DNA of 64,000 nt from contig NZ_CP060139.1 in assembly GCF_014524565.1 (NCBI RefSeq), positions 1,929,501-1,993,500 on the forward strand, in the 5' to 3' direction. Every line of letters begins with the position of its first letter. Positions within the stretch are counted from its first letter, which is position 1. Shown here piece after piece: positions 34,001 to 41,668 of this stretch. The translations under genes were made by a program, and so were the position numbers. The notes under the pieces are model-generated. The model was given only the letters and a program-made list of their open reading frames with translations. It did no database searches and was not told the DNA's origin. The stretch is from Croceimicrobium hydrocarbonivorans (lineage in GTDB: Bacteria > Bacteroidota > Bacteroidia > Flavobacteriales > Schleiferiaceae).

Positions 34001-34690
34001 CATAATGGGCCCGTAAAATTGAAAAGTTTGCTGGGCCGAGGCTTTGGCGATGAGGTTCTCGTAAATATTGTCGTAGGCCTGTACTACTTGAACAAAGCCC
34101 ACTTCGGGATTTTGGAAGTGTGGTAAAACCCAATCCAGAAAGTCAGGAGCCGGAACATGGTCCGGATCCAAAATCAAGCAGATATCTCCCTTTGCATGGG
34201 TGTATATCGCATGATTGATATTTCCGGCTTTGGCATTGGTTTTTACTGTGCCACGATATACATGCACAATCCCAAGGCGTTCGCATTGCTCTTTAAGGTA
34301 AGGGTCGTTTCCTTCGTCGCAGAGATAGGTGGTATGGGGATAACTAATCGCTTGAATCGCTTCCAGCGTGTGGATGAGCATATCATAGGGCTCTCCCGGA
34401 ACGAAGGTGGTAAAGATGTCTACCGAAAAATCTTGCTTTAGCGCTGGGGTTTCCGGTATTGACATATCCCAGTAATGGTACCATTCGTATAAAATACGCA
34501 GGCCCATATATCCCAAAGAAAAGAGTAAGGGATAGTAAAAGTAAGGGTAGCCGATGTACTCCTTCCTGGTAATTTCGGTGAAGAAAAGTACCATAGCTGC
34601 AATACCCACTATGATCATCGCCCGAATTACGAAACGCTGGCGCGGACTAGGCGCAATAACAGGCTTGGGGCGACTTCTATTGTACCACAT
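31022..34690 (-). CDS. Processive GT2 glycan synthase (cellulose synthase-like) fused to degenerate glycosidase-like domain
   Basis: I start at the ATG at 34690 (1222 residues), since the upstream alternative is a TTG at 34714. Two N-terminal helices (about 20-75) precede a GT2 core: CDEGNDPYLKEQ, the metal-binding DPD (D175, D177), the general-base region LAEDMHTSMK (E265/D266) and the exit motif QQLKW (302-306), all in the order of BcsA/curdlan-synthase-like enzymes. About six more helices run to residue 553. The remaining about 650 residues should be periplasmic. The first part (about 600-790) faintly resembles a GH26-type barrel. Residues about 840-1110 align by eye with the adjacent lipoprotein glycosidase, but its two catalytic Glu positions read LGGA (G938/A939) and FIQS (S1036). 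I infer synthesis of an extracellular beta-glucan. Confidence 0.85.
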   Translation of the reverse strand: MWYNRSRPKPVIAPSPRQRFVIRAMIIVGIAAMVLFFTEITRKEYIGYPYFYYPLLFSLGYMGLRILYEWYHYWDMSIPETPALKQDFSVDIFTTFVPGEPYDMLIHTLEAIQAISYPHTTYLCDEGNDPYLKEQCERLGIVHVYRGTVKTNAKAGNINHAIYTHAKGDICLILDPDHVPAPDFLDWVLPHFQNPEVGFVQVVQAYDNIYENLIAKASAQQTFQFYGPIMMSMNSYGTAQAIGANCTFRRKALDSIGGHAPGLAEDMHTSMKLHAAGWKSVYVPRVLSRGLVPNTLSAYYKQQLKWSRGVFELLVTTYPRIFSKLSWRQRFHYGLLPWHYFMGFLFLINFMIPILSLFSSYIPMQVGLAYFLTFAAPLLVFIILIRHYVQKWVMEEDERGFHVQGGLISIGTWWIHALGFVYTLLRRKVPYNPTPKDGQEENTLRLNIPNLAMAGLSIAAIIYGLWRDFNPYNLIMAGFAGLNILFIGFVFFASMQNRWRAYKKEVPWLERLFVRIWYLKDWFWKVRHGSYQFVRSVAFPIVILLAGFLWYISLQRDITNMETTKEDPKLAQHFVADQNAESPYRVQYRSFPFLSPAIPIEGFLLRCNGNQKYPYIHWQIQNDSISLKAFHKLLLDGHFDSQLGIWSEAIKVFKHPIYLAPFPEYGASSSLQIQKKHKELWEYLNHFFNLEGINNLMLVYNSPSPELIEASFPGFKYLKFIEIDAGVMLQSENPLDSLQSYLVRASFQNDVPWVLRFKETVSESNRDLLDSISSLYPNFSGILCTDAKDPIADGLSRPFRFFRQNQVPEPQMVERENKITPLKSAFYSQTKMACNYYKGLDWKHTKHPLFRRVIESDFKEMKSLGISHINRYGPSFYDANIFKEAEKEGLEISYCFYIGDIKSFSPENEELQAVEKSILDLVRDNRDEKSIVAWHLGGAAFSQLSQFYQAPQLLYEEDHLIRWLDKMSKEIKALDSTRPLSAELNFSVNLIEEARSIFTGARYLDGIGVNIEEGQTNLAELQKRMAQCQSPLFIQSVGPDLGVPLAQMGFRVSFNAWQDDIFSSHVALQGLKNLDGYKKRGYAKLEAAQIDSATNPLSRAEEFKVIPLARAAFSGQNQSYLCLLKENGKWRALDEEKVQVDWYLLKLDNFNEPALIKRLREKGPYISIQLPEASHRYQLVAYLIKDGYTLGTRSSLSTPLYFGTELHKPTREELEYQRKKSL

Positions 34691-35951
34691 AGAAAGGAAG
34701 GTTAGCCGCAGCAAAATGCCCGGAGCGATCGTGAATACTTACATAGAGCCTAAAAGGACCAGCTTTGCCAGGAGTTTTAAAGCGAATTTTCTGACGATCA
34801 CTGGCGTACTCAATCAGATCAGGCAGAGGCGGCGGGCTATCAGCTTTTAAGAAAAACCAATCCTCGGTGCGTATAGACCAACGAATTTCTAAACTGTCTT
34901 GGTTTAGACTTTCGGGGATTTCCAATTGGGCTTCATGCCATTGATTGCTTTCAAACCAAAAGTCATTGGCATTAGTGCCATGGTCAATTTTAAGGTTTTT
35001 GATTTTTGGAATTTCTGGCACCGGGCTATCGCCATATTGCTTTGCCAGGGCGTAATAAAGAGCGCTGCGTTCTCCATCTTTAGAGAAGACATTAAACCAG
35101 GTGTCGGTTTGTTCGTGGCGCCAGCCCCAATTGAAAAAGAGTGCTCCTAAAAAATTAGGATGCTCGCGCGGGAGCTCCTTAAATCGCCTTCCGGTAATTT
35201 CCGCTTTTTGACTGCTGCTGGGTTCCAAAGGGGCACCCCATTTTGTCCATTCTGTTTCCCAGGGCCCATTTTCACCAAATTCCCCAATTAAGAAAGGTTT
35301 CGACCAGAGAAAGTCCAGGTCATTCATATCCTCACTTAATTTGGGTAAGCGCCCGAAGGTGTTGATGATGAGATAATCCAGGCTACGAATTTTCAGGGCA
35401 AAATTGAGAATAGCCTTATGGCCATAATTGGCAAAAGCCGTTCCCACAGGATGTTCCGGATCTCCGCTGCGAAGTGAATCTAAAAGGCGATTATAAGTGC
35501 TGGAGAAATCAAAATCCATCAGATCGTAAAAGATCAGCTCATTGCCCAGGCACCAGCTTAGAAGCGCCGGATGATCGCGATACTTCCTGCCTAAAACTGC
35601 TAGTTCCTTACTCAGCTTAACTCTTTGCTCTTCGTTTTTATAAAGCCAAGGAACATGACTCTTAGGAAGCCAAATGCCGGCAACTACTTTAAGTCCAAAA
35701 TGATGAGCGCTATCTAAAATGGATTGCAATCCGGTGGTATCGTAGGTGCGGATGGTGTTGGCACCTATACTATGGGCCTCCTGCAAATGAGTATGACCAG
35801 CTAGGCCTTTAATTTCATGTACCTGCCCATCAATGGTAAAGCGTGCCTGTCCTTCGATTTCTTGAATCTGAACCCTGGCATCTTCAGGCCTCTGGTATTG
35901 ACAGGAAGCTAAGAGTCCGCAAAGAAATAGTATTAGTATAAGGCGAAGCAT
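34677..35951 (-). CDS. Lipoprotein glycosidase/transglycosidase, TIM-barrel (GH2/GH5-clan-like)
   Basis: The product has 424 residues. The signal peptide ends in the lipobox LLASC (C17). The TIM barrel opens with KGLAGHTHLQEAHSIGANTI then RTYDTTG, the strand signature of clan GH-A enzymes. The acid/base pair is LGNE (N137-E138) and the nucleophile is LIGEFGENG (E224), so it appears active. A beta-sandwich-like end (about 325-424) follows. It overlaps the synthase gene by 14 bases. The likely role is trimming or transglycosylating the polymer made by the synthase, at the outer face of a membrane. Confidence 0.85.
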   Translation of the reverse strand: MLRLILILFLCGLLASCQYQRPEDARVQIQEIEGQARFTIDGQVHEIKGLAGHTHLQEAHSIGANTIRTYDTTGLQSILDSAHHFGLKVVAGIWLPKSHVPWLYKNEEQRVKLSKELAVLGRKYRDHPALLSWCLGNELIFYDLMDFDFSSTYNRLLDSLRSGDPEHPVGTAFANYGHKAILNFALKIRSLDYLIINTFGRLPKLSEDMNDLDFLWSKPFLIGEFGENGPWETEWTKWGAPLEPSSSQKAEITGRRFKELPREHPNFLGALFFNWGWRHEQTDTWFNVFSKDGERSALYYALAKQYGDSPVPEIPKIKNLKIDHGTNANDFWFESNQWHEAQLEIPESLNQDSLEIRWSIRTEDWFFLKADSPPPLPDLIEYASDRQKIRFKTPGKAGPFRLYVSIHDRSGHFAAANLPFYVVQ

Positions 35952-36000
35952 GTCAGCGTCTTATGTCAGTTGGTGGGGGATTGATACTATTGGCATTTTA

Positions 36001-36008
36001 CAAACTTA
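36001..36008 (-). promoter_or_regulatory. -7 box of the glycan locus
   Basis: The minus strand reads TAAGTTTG, an exact TAnnTTTG match, 49 bases upstream of the lipoprotein ATG. The rest of the 304-bp gap (35952-36255) shows no ORF, RNA gene or strong terminator. Confidence 0.5.
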
Positions 36009-36255
36009 GACGCTCCTAATGCTTAAAATATTTCGGAATCTGCTAATTTTCAACATTCGATAAGTTCATTCGAGCAGATCAATTCTTGGTCTTTCTGCTT
36101 TTTTCCAATGGAGATCAATTTTGGGAAATCCCGATTAATGCTTGCTCGGGCGGGCAAATCTTCCTTAAATAAAACCCCCAACCTTACTAAATGGACTTAG
36201 CGACAGGCTAAAGATATTAACATTCACACTCTAAAATGAGCCCTTCATCACCAAA

Positions 36256-38091
36256 TTAAGCGTCTTTGGATGAAGTTCTGGCATTGTGCAGCGGGATGAA
36301 TGCCAATTGATCACCTTTGCTAAAATCGGGTAGGTCTCTTGCGATAACCTCCAAATTTTCCTTGTGGATTCGGAACATGGGGATGATCTGCGAATGGTAC
36401 TCTTTGCAAATTTGCTCGTAGTCTTCCATATTGTTGCAATCCCGAATGGTCATTTTCTTCGCCTGCCTAACCGATTGGGCCAGGTTTAGATAGTCGACCC
36501 GCCCACCAAATAAAACACAGGGGGGATGCTCAATCTCTGGCAGCTCCTGCTCCTTCTTGCTGCAGAGTCTGAAGGTTTTATTGGATCCGAATTCTTCATC
36601 AAAATACTTCAAAGCCAATCCATTGATCTCCGCACTGGAGGTCATGGCCATGAGTATCCCAATATTATTGAGGTCGAGCTCTTCGTATACATTATCGCTG
36701 AGGATACTGCCTTCAAAAACCTCGAAGCCCATGCGTCGAGCTTCTTGTTGATTGGTTTTAGAGGTGTCTGCTAAAATCACATCCACGCCTTGATCTTGTA
36801 GGAACTGAGCTAGGAAACGGGAGTTCTCATTAGCACCGGCGATCAGAAAACCGCGGGGCTCTTCACGCTCTACTTTTAGCAATCGGGCAAAGGGCTTAGC
36901 TGTAGCGCCTTGCAGGATTACCGTTCCCACAATCATTAAAAAGGTAAGGGGTAAAATCAATTCGGCCTGAGCCACATTTACATCCGCTCTTTCCCCAGAA
37001 GTTAGTTGCAGGGCAAAAAGAGAGGCCACTGCTGCAGCCACAATTCCCTTCGGGCCCACCCAAGACATAAACACCACTTCGCGCCAATTGAAGCCAGAGT
37101 TTCGGGTGCTGAGCCATACGGCCAAGGGACGTAAAATGAGAATTACAATCCCAAAGAGGATTAAGGCATTAAGGCCGAGTTTTTCAATTTGCTCAACATG
37201 AATTCGGCTGGAAAGCAGGATGAAGAGTACCGAGATTAAAATGATACTCACGTCTTCCTTAAAGGAGAGGATTTTCTTGAGTTCCTGCACTTTCACATTG
37301 GCCAGAATAATACCCATAAAGGTGGTCGACATTAAGCCTGCCTCATGCGCCAGAAACTCTGCAAAGGTGAAGGCGAAGATTACCATCCCCAAGGCCATCA
37401 CATTGCGGAGGTAGGAGGGGATTCGATTTTTTTGAAGCAGCCAGCGCAGGAAAAAAGCGGCCATGCCCCCTACAAACATTCCGGAGGCTACAGTTAAAAA
37501 GAATTCTTTAAAAACACCGGTAGTACTAGGGCTGGCAAAGTCGGAGGTTTGGATAAACTCATAAACCAAAACCGCAATTAAGGCCCCAAGGGGATCAATT
37601 AAAATACCTTCCCATTTTAGCACATTATTAATGCGAATATTGGGTCTTACGTTTCGTAAAATGGGGGTTACTACCGTTGGACCGGACACAATGATTAGGG
37701 CTCCAAACAAAAAGGAAAGGGTATAATCCATGCCCATTAAATAATGAGCAGCAAAGCCACCACCGACTAAGGTGATAATGGGTCCAAAAAATAAGAGGTT
37801 ACGAACTACTCCTGCCTGATGCCGAATTTCGCGCAGCTTTAAAGTAAGGCCCCCTTCAAAAAGGATAACTCCTACCGAGATGGATACGAAAGCAAAAAGG
37901 AGGTCTCCAGAAAAAATATGATCGCCATCCAGAATTTTCTCACCATTGGCAGTGAAATAAGTGGAACCAGGTCCCAGGGCCAGGCCAATTACAATTAATG
38001 GTAGAATGGCTGGAATTTTAATTTTCCAGGCCATCCATTGCGCAAATACGCTAAGAATCAGAATGCTGGCTAATTCGGCCATTCCCTCCAT
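36256..38091 (-). CDS. CPA1-type Na+(K+)/H+ antiporter with TrkA-N regulatory domain
   Basis: The product has 611 residues. About 12 helices (residues 5-400) contain the Na_H_Exchanger signatures GVILFEGGLTLKL and MSWVGPKGIVAAAVASLF. A cytoplasmic TrkA-N-like Rossmann domain starts near 415 (GFLIAGANENSRFLAQFL) and ends around 540, followed by a short C-terminal extension. NhaP-type transporters with this tail usually exchange Na+ or K+ for H+ under nucleotide control. The start could also be the ATG three codons downstream. Confidence 0.9.
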   Translation of the reverse strand: MEGMAELASILILSVFAQWMAWKIKIPAILPLIVIGLALGPGSTYFTANGEKILDGDHIFSGDLLFAFVSISVGVILFEGGLTLKLREIRHQAGVVRNLLFFGPIITLVGGGFAAHYLMGMDYTLSFLFGALIIVSGPTVVTPILRNVRPNIRINNVLKWEGILIDPLGALIAVLVYEFIQTSDFASPSTTGVFKEFFLTVASGMFVGGMAAFFLRWLLQKNRIPSYLRNVMALGMVIFAFTFAEFLAHEAGLMSTTFMGIILANVKVQELKKILSFKEDVSIILISVLFILLSSRIHVEQIEKLGLNALILFGIVILILRPLAVWLSTRNSGFNWREVVFMSWVGPKGIVAAAVASLFALQLTSGERADVNVAQAELILPLTFLMIVGTVILQGATAKPFARLLKVEREEPRGFLIAGANENSRFLAQFLQDQGVDVILADTSKTNQQEARRMGFEVFEGSILSDNVYEELDLNNIGILMAMTSSAEINGLALKYFDEEFGSNKTFRLCSKKEQELPEIEHPPCVLFGGRVDYLNLAQSVRQAKKMTIRDCNNMEDYEQICKEYHSQIIPMFRIHKENLEVIARDLPDFSKGDQLAFIPLHNARTSSKDA

Positions 38092-38133
38092 CTACAGGTG
38101 CTTTTTGGTTTTTTAATATACGACAAAGATTAT

Positions 38134-38544
38134 TCAGGAAAGGTAGCCGGCAATAAGCTCCTGCGCCTTTTCTTGCAAATCACTTCGTAAACGTCTAATC
38201 TGCTCTAAACGTTCGAGGCCACCATAGCCTGAAATTTCGGGGATGGCTAAGTGTATAAGCTTGCTTTGAGGGAAAAGTGATTGGATATGTTCTTCCTTTT
38301 CTATGGGGAAGAAGAAAATGTGATCAAACTGAAAACTGTGGAATTCTTCGAGGGCATCGGAAGTATGGCCAGCAATAACGACCTGCTCTTCGGCCATAGC
38401 GCGTATCGCTTGTGGGTCCACACCACTGGGCTCAAAACCACAACTGTAAATTCGGGATTTGTGGCCCAGTATCTTTTTTAATATTCCCTCCAGCATTTGA
38501 CTTCGAATGGCGTTTTCTTGCCCGACAATCAGTATTTGTGACAC
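38134..38544 (-). CDS. Low-molecular-weight phosphatase-fold protein lacking the catalytic Cys
   Basis: I start at the GTG at 38544 (136 residues), where homology to LMW-PTP/ArsC begins; the frame is open further upstream but reads unlike the family. The P-loop that should be C-x5-R-S reads GQENAIRS (in ILIVGQENAIRSQMLEG), so the nucleophilic Cys is Gly. The middle SCGFEPSGVDPQAIRAM and the HTSDALEEF region otherwise follow the family. The general-acid Asp-Pro is also absent (FDHIFFFPIEKEEH). I infer a phosphate-binding or regulatory pseudo-enzyme. Confidence 0.7.
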   Translation of the reverse strand: MSQILIVGQENAIRSQMLEGILKKILGHKSRIYSCGFEPSGVDPQAIRAMAEEQVVIAGHTSDALEEFHSFQFDHIFFFPIEKEEHIQSLFPQSKLIHLAIPEISGYGGLERLEQIRRLRSDLQEKAQELIAGYLS

Positions 38545-38616
38545 CTTGAATTTCTTTGAACAATTTACCTTCCCCCTTGATATGCTAATATTGCTTCGTG
38601 AATTTATTAAAATAGA

Positions 38617-38626
38617 CCCTATAGGG
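38617..38626. repeat. Palindrome CCCTATAGGG before the adenosyltransferase start
   Basis: A perfect 10-bp palindrome ends one base before the ATG at 38628. It may be chance or an operator; no partner site was seen. Confidence 0.3.
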
Positions 38627-38627
38627 A

Positions 38628-39170
38628 ATGAAGATATATACAAAAACTGGCGATAAAGGGCAAACCTCCTTAGTATCAGGGGAGAGGGTTGCTAAAAATC
38701 ATGCAAGAATTGAAGCCTACGGCACCGTAGATGAGCTGAACTCCTGCATTGCGGTAATGAAGGACAGTGCAAAATTCCGTGATTTTAATGCGGATATTGA
38801 AATAATTCAGAGCACCCTATTTTCGATTGGCTCGCATTTATCGGCTACCGAAAAGAACAAATACCCTCTTCCGGAGATTAAAGAAGAGCTCATTAAAAAG
38901 ATGGAAGAGGATATGGATACCATGAATTTGGAGCTGGAGCAATTGCGAAGTTTCATTATTCCGGGTGGTGATTTAAGTGCTTCTTATGCCCATGTAGCAC
39001 GCACTATTTGCCGCAGAGCCGAAAGACGAGTAATTGATTTGGAGCTCCAAGAAATAGCCGTTCATCCAGTAATAGTCCCTTTCTTAAACCGACTGAGTGA
39101 CTACCTTTTTACGCTGGCGCGCTATTTCACGCTTAAGCATAATGGGGTGGAAACCAAATGGAAACCTTGA
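38628..39170 (+). CDS. Cob(I)alamin adenosyltransferase, PduO/MMAB type
   Basis: The product has 180 residues. It opens with KIYTKTGDKGQTSLVSGERV (ATP-binding N-terminal loop), then RIEAYGTVDELNSCI, and later RTICRRAERRVIDLE and LNRLSDYLFTLAR, the complete PduO-type signature. It makes adenosylcobalamin from cob(I)alamin and ATP. No cobalamin synthesis gene or B12 riboswitch is visible next to it, so it probably serves B12 salvage. It is divergent from the phosphatase-fold gene. Confidence 0.95.
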   Translation: MKIYTKTGDKGQTSLVSGERVAKNHARIEAYGTVDELNSCIAVMKDSAKFRDFNADIEIIQSTLFSIGSHLSATEKNKYPLPEIKEELIKKMEEDMDTMNLELEQLRSFIIPGGDLSASYAHVARTICRRAERRVIDLELQEIAVHPVIVPFLNRLSDYLFTLARYFTLKHNGVETKWKP

Positions 39171-39201
39171 GACCCTTAGGACAATCCTTGTGAATTTCCA
39201 C

Positions 39202-39231
39202 TTGCGTAGGTCCTTGAAAAAATTATTTTTG
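39202..39231 (+). promoter_or_regulatory. Promoter of the DUF2795 gene (-33 TTG, -7 TATTTTTG)
   Basis: TTG at 39202-39204, a 19-bp spacer, and TATTTTTG at 39224-39231 match both elements of the Bacteroidota promoter. The ATG lies 36 bases downstream of the -7 box. This is the most complete promoter in the window. Confidence 0.65.
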
Positions 39232-39266
39232 CAAAAATTTTGACTCTAACACTTTAGCGAACGCGT

Positions 39267-39491
39267 ATGTACTGGACCTTAGAACTTGCAAGCTATTTGA
39301 GCGACGCTCCCTGGCCTGCTACTAAAGATGAACTGATTGACTATTCGATCAGAACCGGTGCGCCATTGGAAGTGGTAGAAAACCTTCAGGCGATGGAAGA
39401 AGAGGAGGAAGAAGTTTATGAATCCATCGAAGACATTTGGCCTGACTACCCCTCGGAAGAGGATTTCCTGTGGAATGAAGATGAATACTAA
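39267..39491 (+). CDS. DUF2795 small acidic protein
   Basis: The product has 74 residues. The N-terminal half (LASYLSDAPWPATKDELIDY) matches the short helical DUF2795 pattern. The C-terminal half is very acidic, with a run EEEEEE and DYPSEEDFLWNEDEY. Function unknown; its strong promoter and terminator show a separately expressed unit. Confidence 0.85.
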   Translation: MYWTLELASYLSDAPWPATKDELIDYSIRTGAPLEVVENLQAMEEEEEEVYESIEDIWPDYPSEEDFLWNEDEY

Positions 39492-39494
39492 AAC

Positions 39495-39524
39495 AAAAAG
39501 CCTCCATTTTGGGGGCTTTTTTAT
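39495..39524 (+). terminator. Rho-independent terminator of the DUF2795 gene
   Basis: Stem AAAAAGCCTCCA / TGGGGGCTTTTT (one G-T pair), loop TTT, and T-run. The hybrid kinase gene ends inside it from the opposite side (stop at 39521). Confidence 0.88.
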
Positions 39525-41668
39525 TTCTGATTTTGCTCCATACAAATGGTGATTTCCTTTAAAAGTTCTTCGCTTTTAAAGGGTTTGGTGATATAGCCAT
39601 TAAAGCCATTGCGCTTCACATAGTTTTTGGTTTCCGGCATTGCATCCGCCGTAAGCGCTAGTATGGGCGTTTTAAAATTGCGATTGCTTTCATCATGTCG
39701 AATATTCTGCACCGCCTCAAAGCCATTCATCTCGGGCATTTGGAGGTCCATTAGGATTACATCGTATTCTTTTTCGCGGCTTTTTTCCAAGGCGATTTTA
39801 CCATTGTCGGCTATCTCTATGAGCGCATTCCAATTTTTGCAAACCTGCATAATCAGCATTTGGTTCACCTTATTGTCTTCGGCCACCAAAATCTCAATGC
39901 CATTTAGGCCATTGCTCAGATCTGCCTCTAGCTCGGGATCCTTCCTAGCACTTTCATGGCTTTCATGCAGAATAACATTGAAGTAGAAGCAACTGCCTTC
40001 GCCGATTTTACTCTCCACCCAAATTTCACCGCCCTGTAGTTCTACCAATCTTTTGGAGATGGCCAGCCCTAAACCAGTGCCGCCAAAGTTGCGAGTGGTA
40101 TCGGTATAAGCTTGGGTAAAGCTTTCGAAAATGCTACCCAGTTTTTCGGCAGAAATGCCAATGCCGCTGTCCTGCACCTTAAAGAGGATATCCCATTCTT
40201 CACCCTTATTGAGCTTTACTTGCACCGAAGTTTTTACCGCTCCTTCACGAGTGAATTTAAGCGCATTGCTAATCAGGTTTAGGAGTATTTGATTGAGACG
40301 ATAGGGGTCGCCCAGCAGCTGATCGGGTATTTGATCATCGATCTCCAATAGCAGCTCCACCTTATTGTGTCGAGCTTTTAATTGCCAGGTTTCCAGTAGC
40401 TTATTAAGTAGGTTTCGGAGGTCGAAGGGAATCTGTTCCAGCTCTACTTTATTGGCCTCAATCTTCGAATAATCCAGAATATCATTAATAATTACCAATA
40501 GGTTATCGGCGGAATATTCTATTAATTCCAAATTGCGAAGAACGGTGGGGTCCAGATTTTTTTCTTGCAGTAAGATCTCGGTTAGTCCCACAATGGCATT
40601 CATGGGGGTACGGATCTCATGACTCATATTAGACAGGAAATCCGATTTGGCGGCGAGAGCCTTTTCAGCCATTAATTTGGCTGCAATCAATTCTTTTTCA
40701 AAGCCCTTTCTTTCGGTTATATCCATAAGGGTTCCAGTGATAACCTCGCCGGAGCTTAATCGTCCTTTTTGCTTTTCAGCGCGAACCAACATCCAGGCTT
40801 TTTCCTGATTCACCGAAACTTCCATCCTAAATTCCTGATTGTCTTCAATAAGCTGATTAAAGGCAATACTTAGTTTTTCCCGCCAGGGTTCATCTACCAC
40901 TTCCAGCAGGTCACTTAGCTGCGGTGCGTTTATTCCCGGTTGGTTTAGGAGGCGGAACATTTGAGAAGACCAATAGGAATTCCCATTCGCGGATATCGGA
41001 TGCTCAAAAGAGCCCAATTTGGTTAAGGCTTGCGCCTGATTGAGGTTATAGCTGGCCTGACGTAACTTTTCTTCAGCCACATAACGGGCATTAATATCCG
41101 TAAGGGTTCCGGAGGCGCCCAGTAATCGACCATCAGGGTCGAGGTCTAACGTAACAATAGCTTCGGTCCAGCGGGTTTCTCCCGATTTGGTGATGTATCT
41201 TAAATTATAGCGACTGGTAGTTTCTGTGCCATTTACCAGCTCCGAAAGATGGTACATGCTGGTTTCCTTATCTTCTGGATACACCATAGTGGTGAAGCTG
41301 GTACCCAAGCTTTCTTCAACAGAATAGCCGGTAATTCGCTCCCAGGCCGAATTCAAAAAAGTCCAGCAACCATTAATGTCGGTCTGAAAGATTACCTCCT
41401 GAACATTATTAACGATCCGCGATAAGCGTGCGCTTAAAGCATCGGCTTCGGCCGCTTTGGTTTCGATGGTTTTGCGCAGTTCCCGGTTAGCTCGAAAGAG
41501 TTCTTGAGAACTGAGCTCTAAAATGTTTTCAGCTTGTTTTATATCCTGATCAAAATCCAGATAGGCTTGGTTTACCGCCTTTAAAAACCCAGCGGGAATT
41601 TCCTCATCATCATTGAGGTACTTCCGAATTTGTCTTCGTAATAATCTATGGAGATCAGTGTTTTTCAA
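39521..41668 (-). CDS. Hybrid histidine kinase with PAS domains and C-terminal receiver
   Basis: The product has 715 residues. An N-terminal coiled coil (about 30-85) is followed by a first PAS/PAC (about 82-200), a second PAS-like region (about 212-320), HisKA with the phospho-His in NMSHEIRTP (H350), HATPase (about 455-575, with GTGLGLAISKRLVEL), and a receiver (about 590-705) with the Asp in LMDLQMPEMNG. There is no transmembrane helix, so it is cytosolic. The only in-frame start upstream of conserved sequence is the TTG at 41668, which overlaps the FIST gene end by 14 bases. It lacks an adjacent response regulator and must signal through its own receiver or a distant partner. Confidence 0.92.
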   Translation of the reverse strand: MKNTDLHRLLRRQIRKYLNDDEEIPAGFLKAVNQAYLDFDQDIKQAENILELSSQELFRANRELRKTIETKAAEADALSARLSRIVNNVQEVIFQTDINGCWTFLNSAWERITGYSVEESLGTSFTTMVYPEDKETSMYHLSELVNGTETTSRYNLRYITKSGETRWTEAIVTLDLDPDGRLLGASGTLTDINARYVAEEKLRQASYNLNQAQALTKLGSFEHPISANGNSYWSSQMFRLLNQPGINAPQLSDLLEVVDEPWREKLSIAFNQLIEDNQEFRMEVSVNQEKAWMLVRAEKQKGRLSSGEVITGTLMDITERKGFEKELIAAKLMAEKALAAKSDFLSNMSHEIRTPMNAIVGLTEILLQEKNLDPTVLRNLELIEYSADNLLVIINDILDYSKIEANKVELEQIPFDLRNLLNKLLETWQLKARHNKVELLLEIDDQIPDQLLGDPYRLNQILLNLISNALKFTREGAVKTSVQVKLNKGEEWDILFKVQDSGIGISAEKLGSIFESFTQAYTDTTRNFGGTGLGLAISKRLVELQGGEIWVESKIGEGSCFYFNVILHESHESARKDPELEADLSNGLNGIEILVAEDNKVNQMLIMQVCKNWNALIEIADNGKIALEKSREKEYDVILMDLQMPEMNGFEAVQNIRHDESNRNFKTPILALTADAMPETKNYVKRNGFNGYITKPFKSEELLKEITICMEQNQK

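Noticed and set aside
35952-36255. RNA gene or riboswitch in the gap between the glycan locus and the antiporter gene
   Set aside because: No cloverleaf, aptamer-like motif or stable hairpin is visible; only the -7 box is supported.
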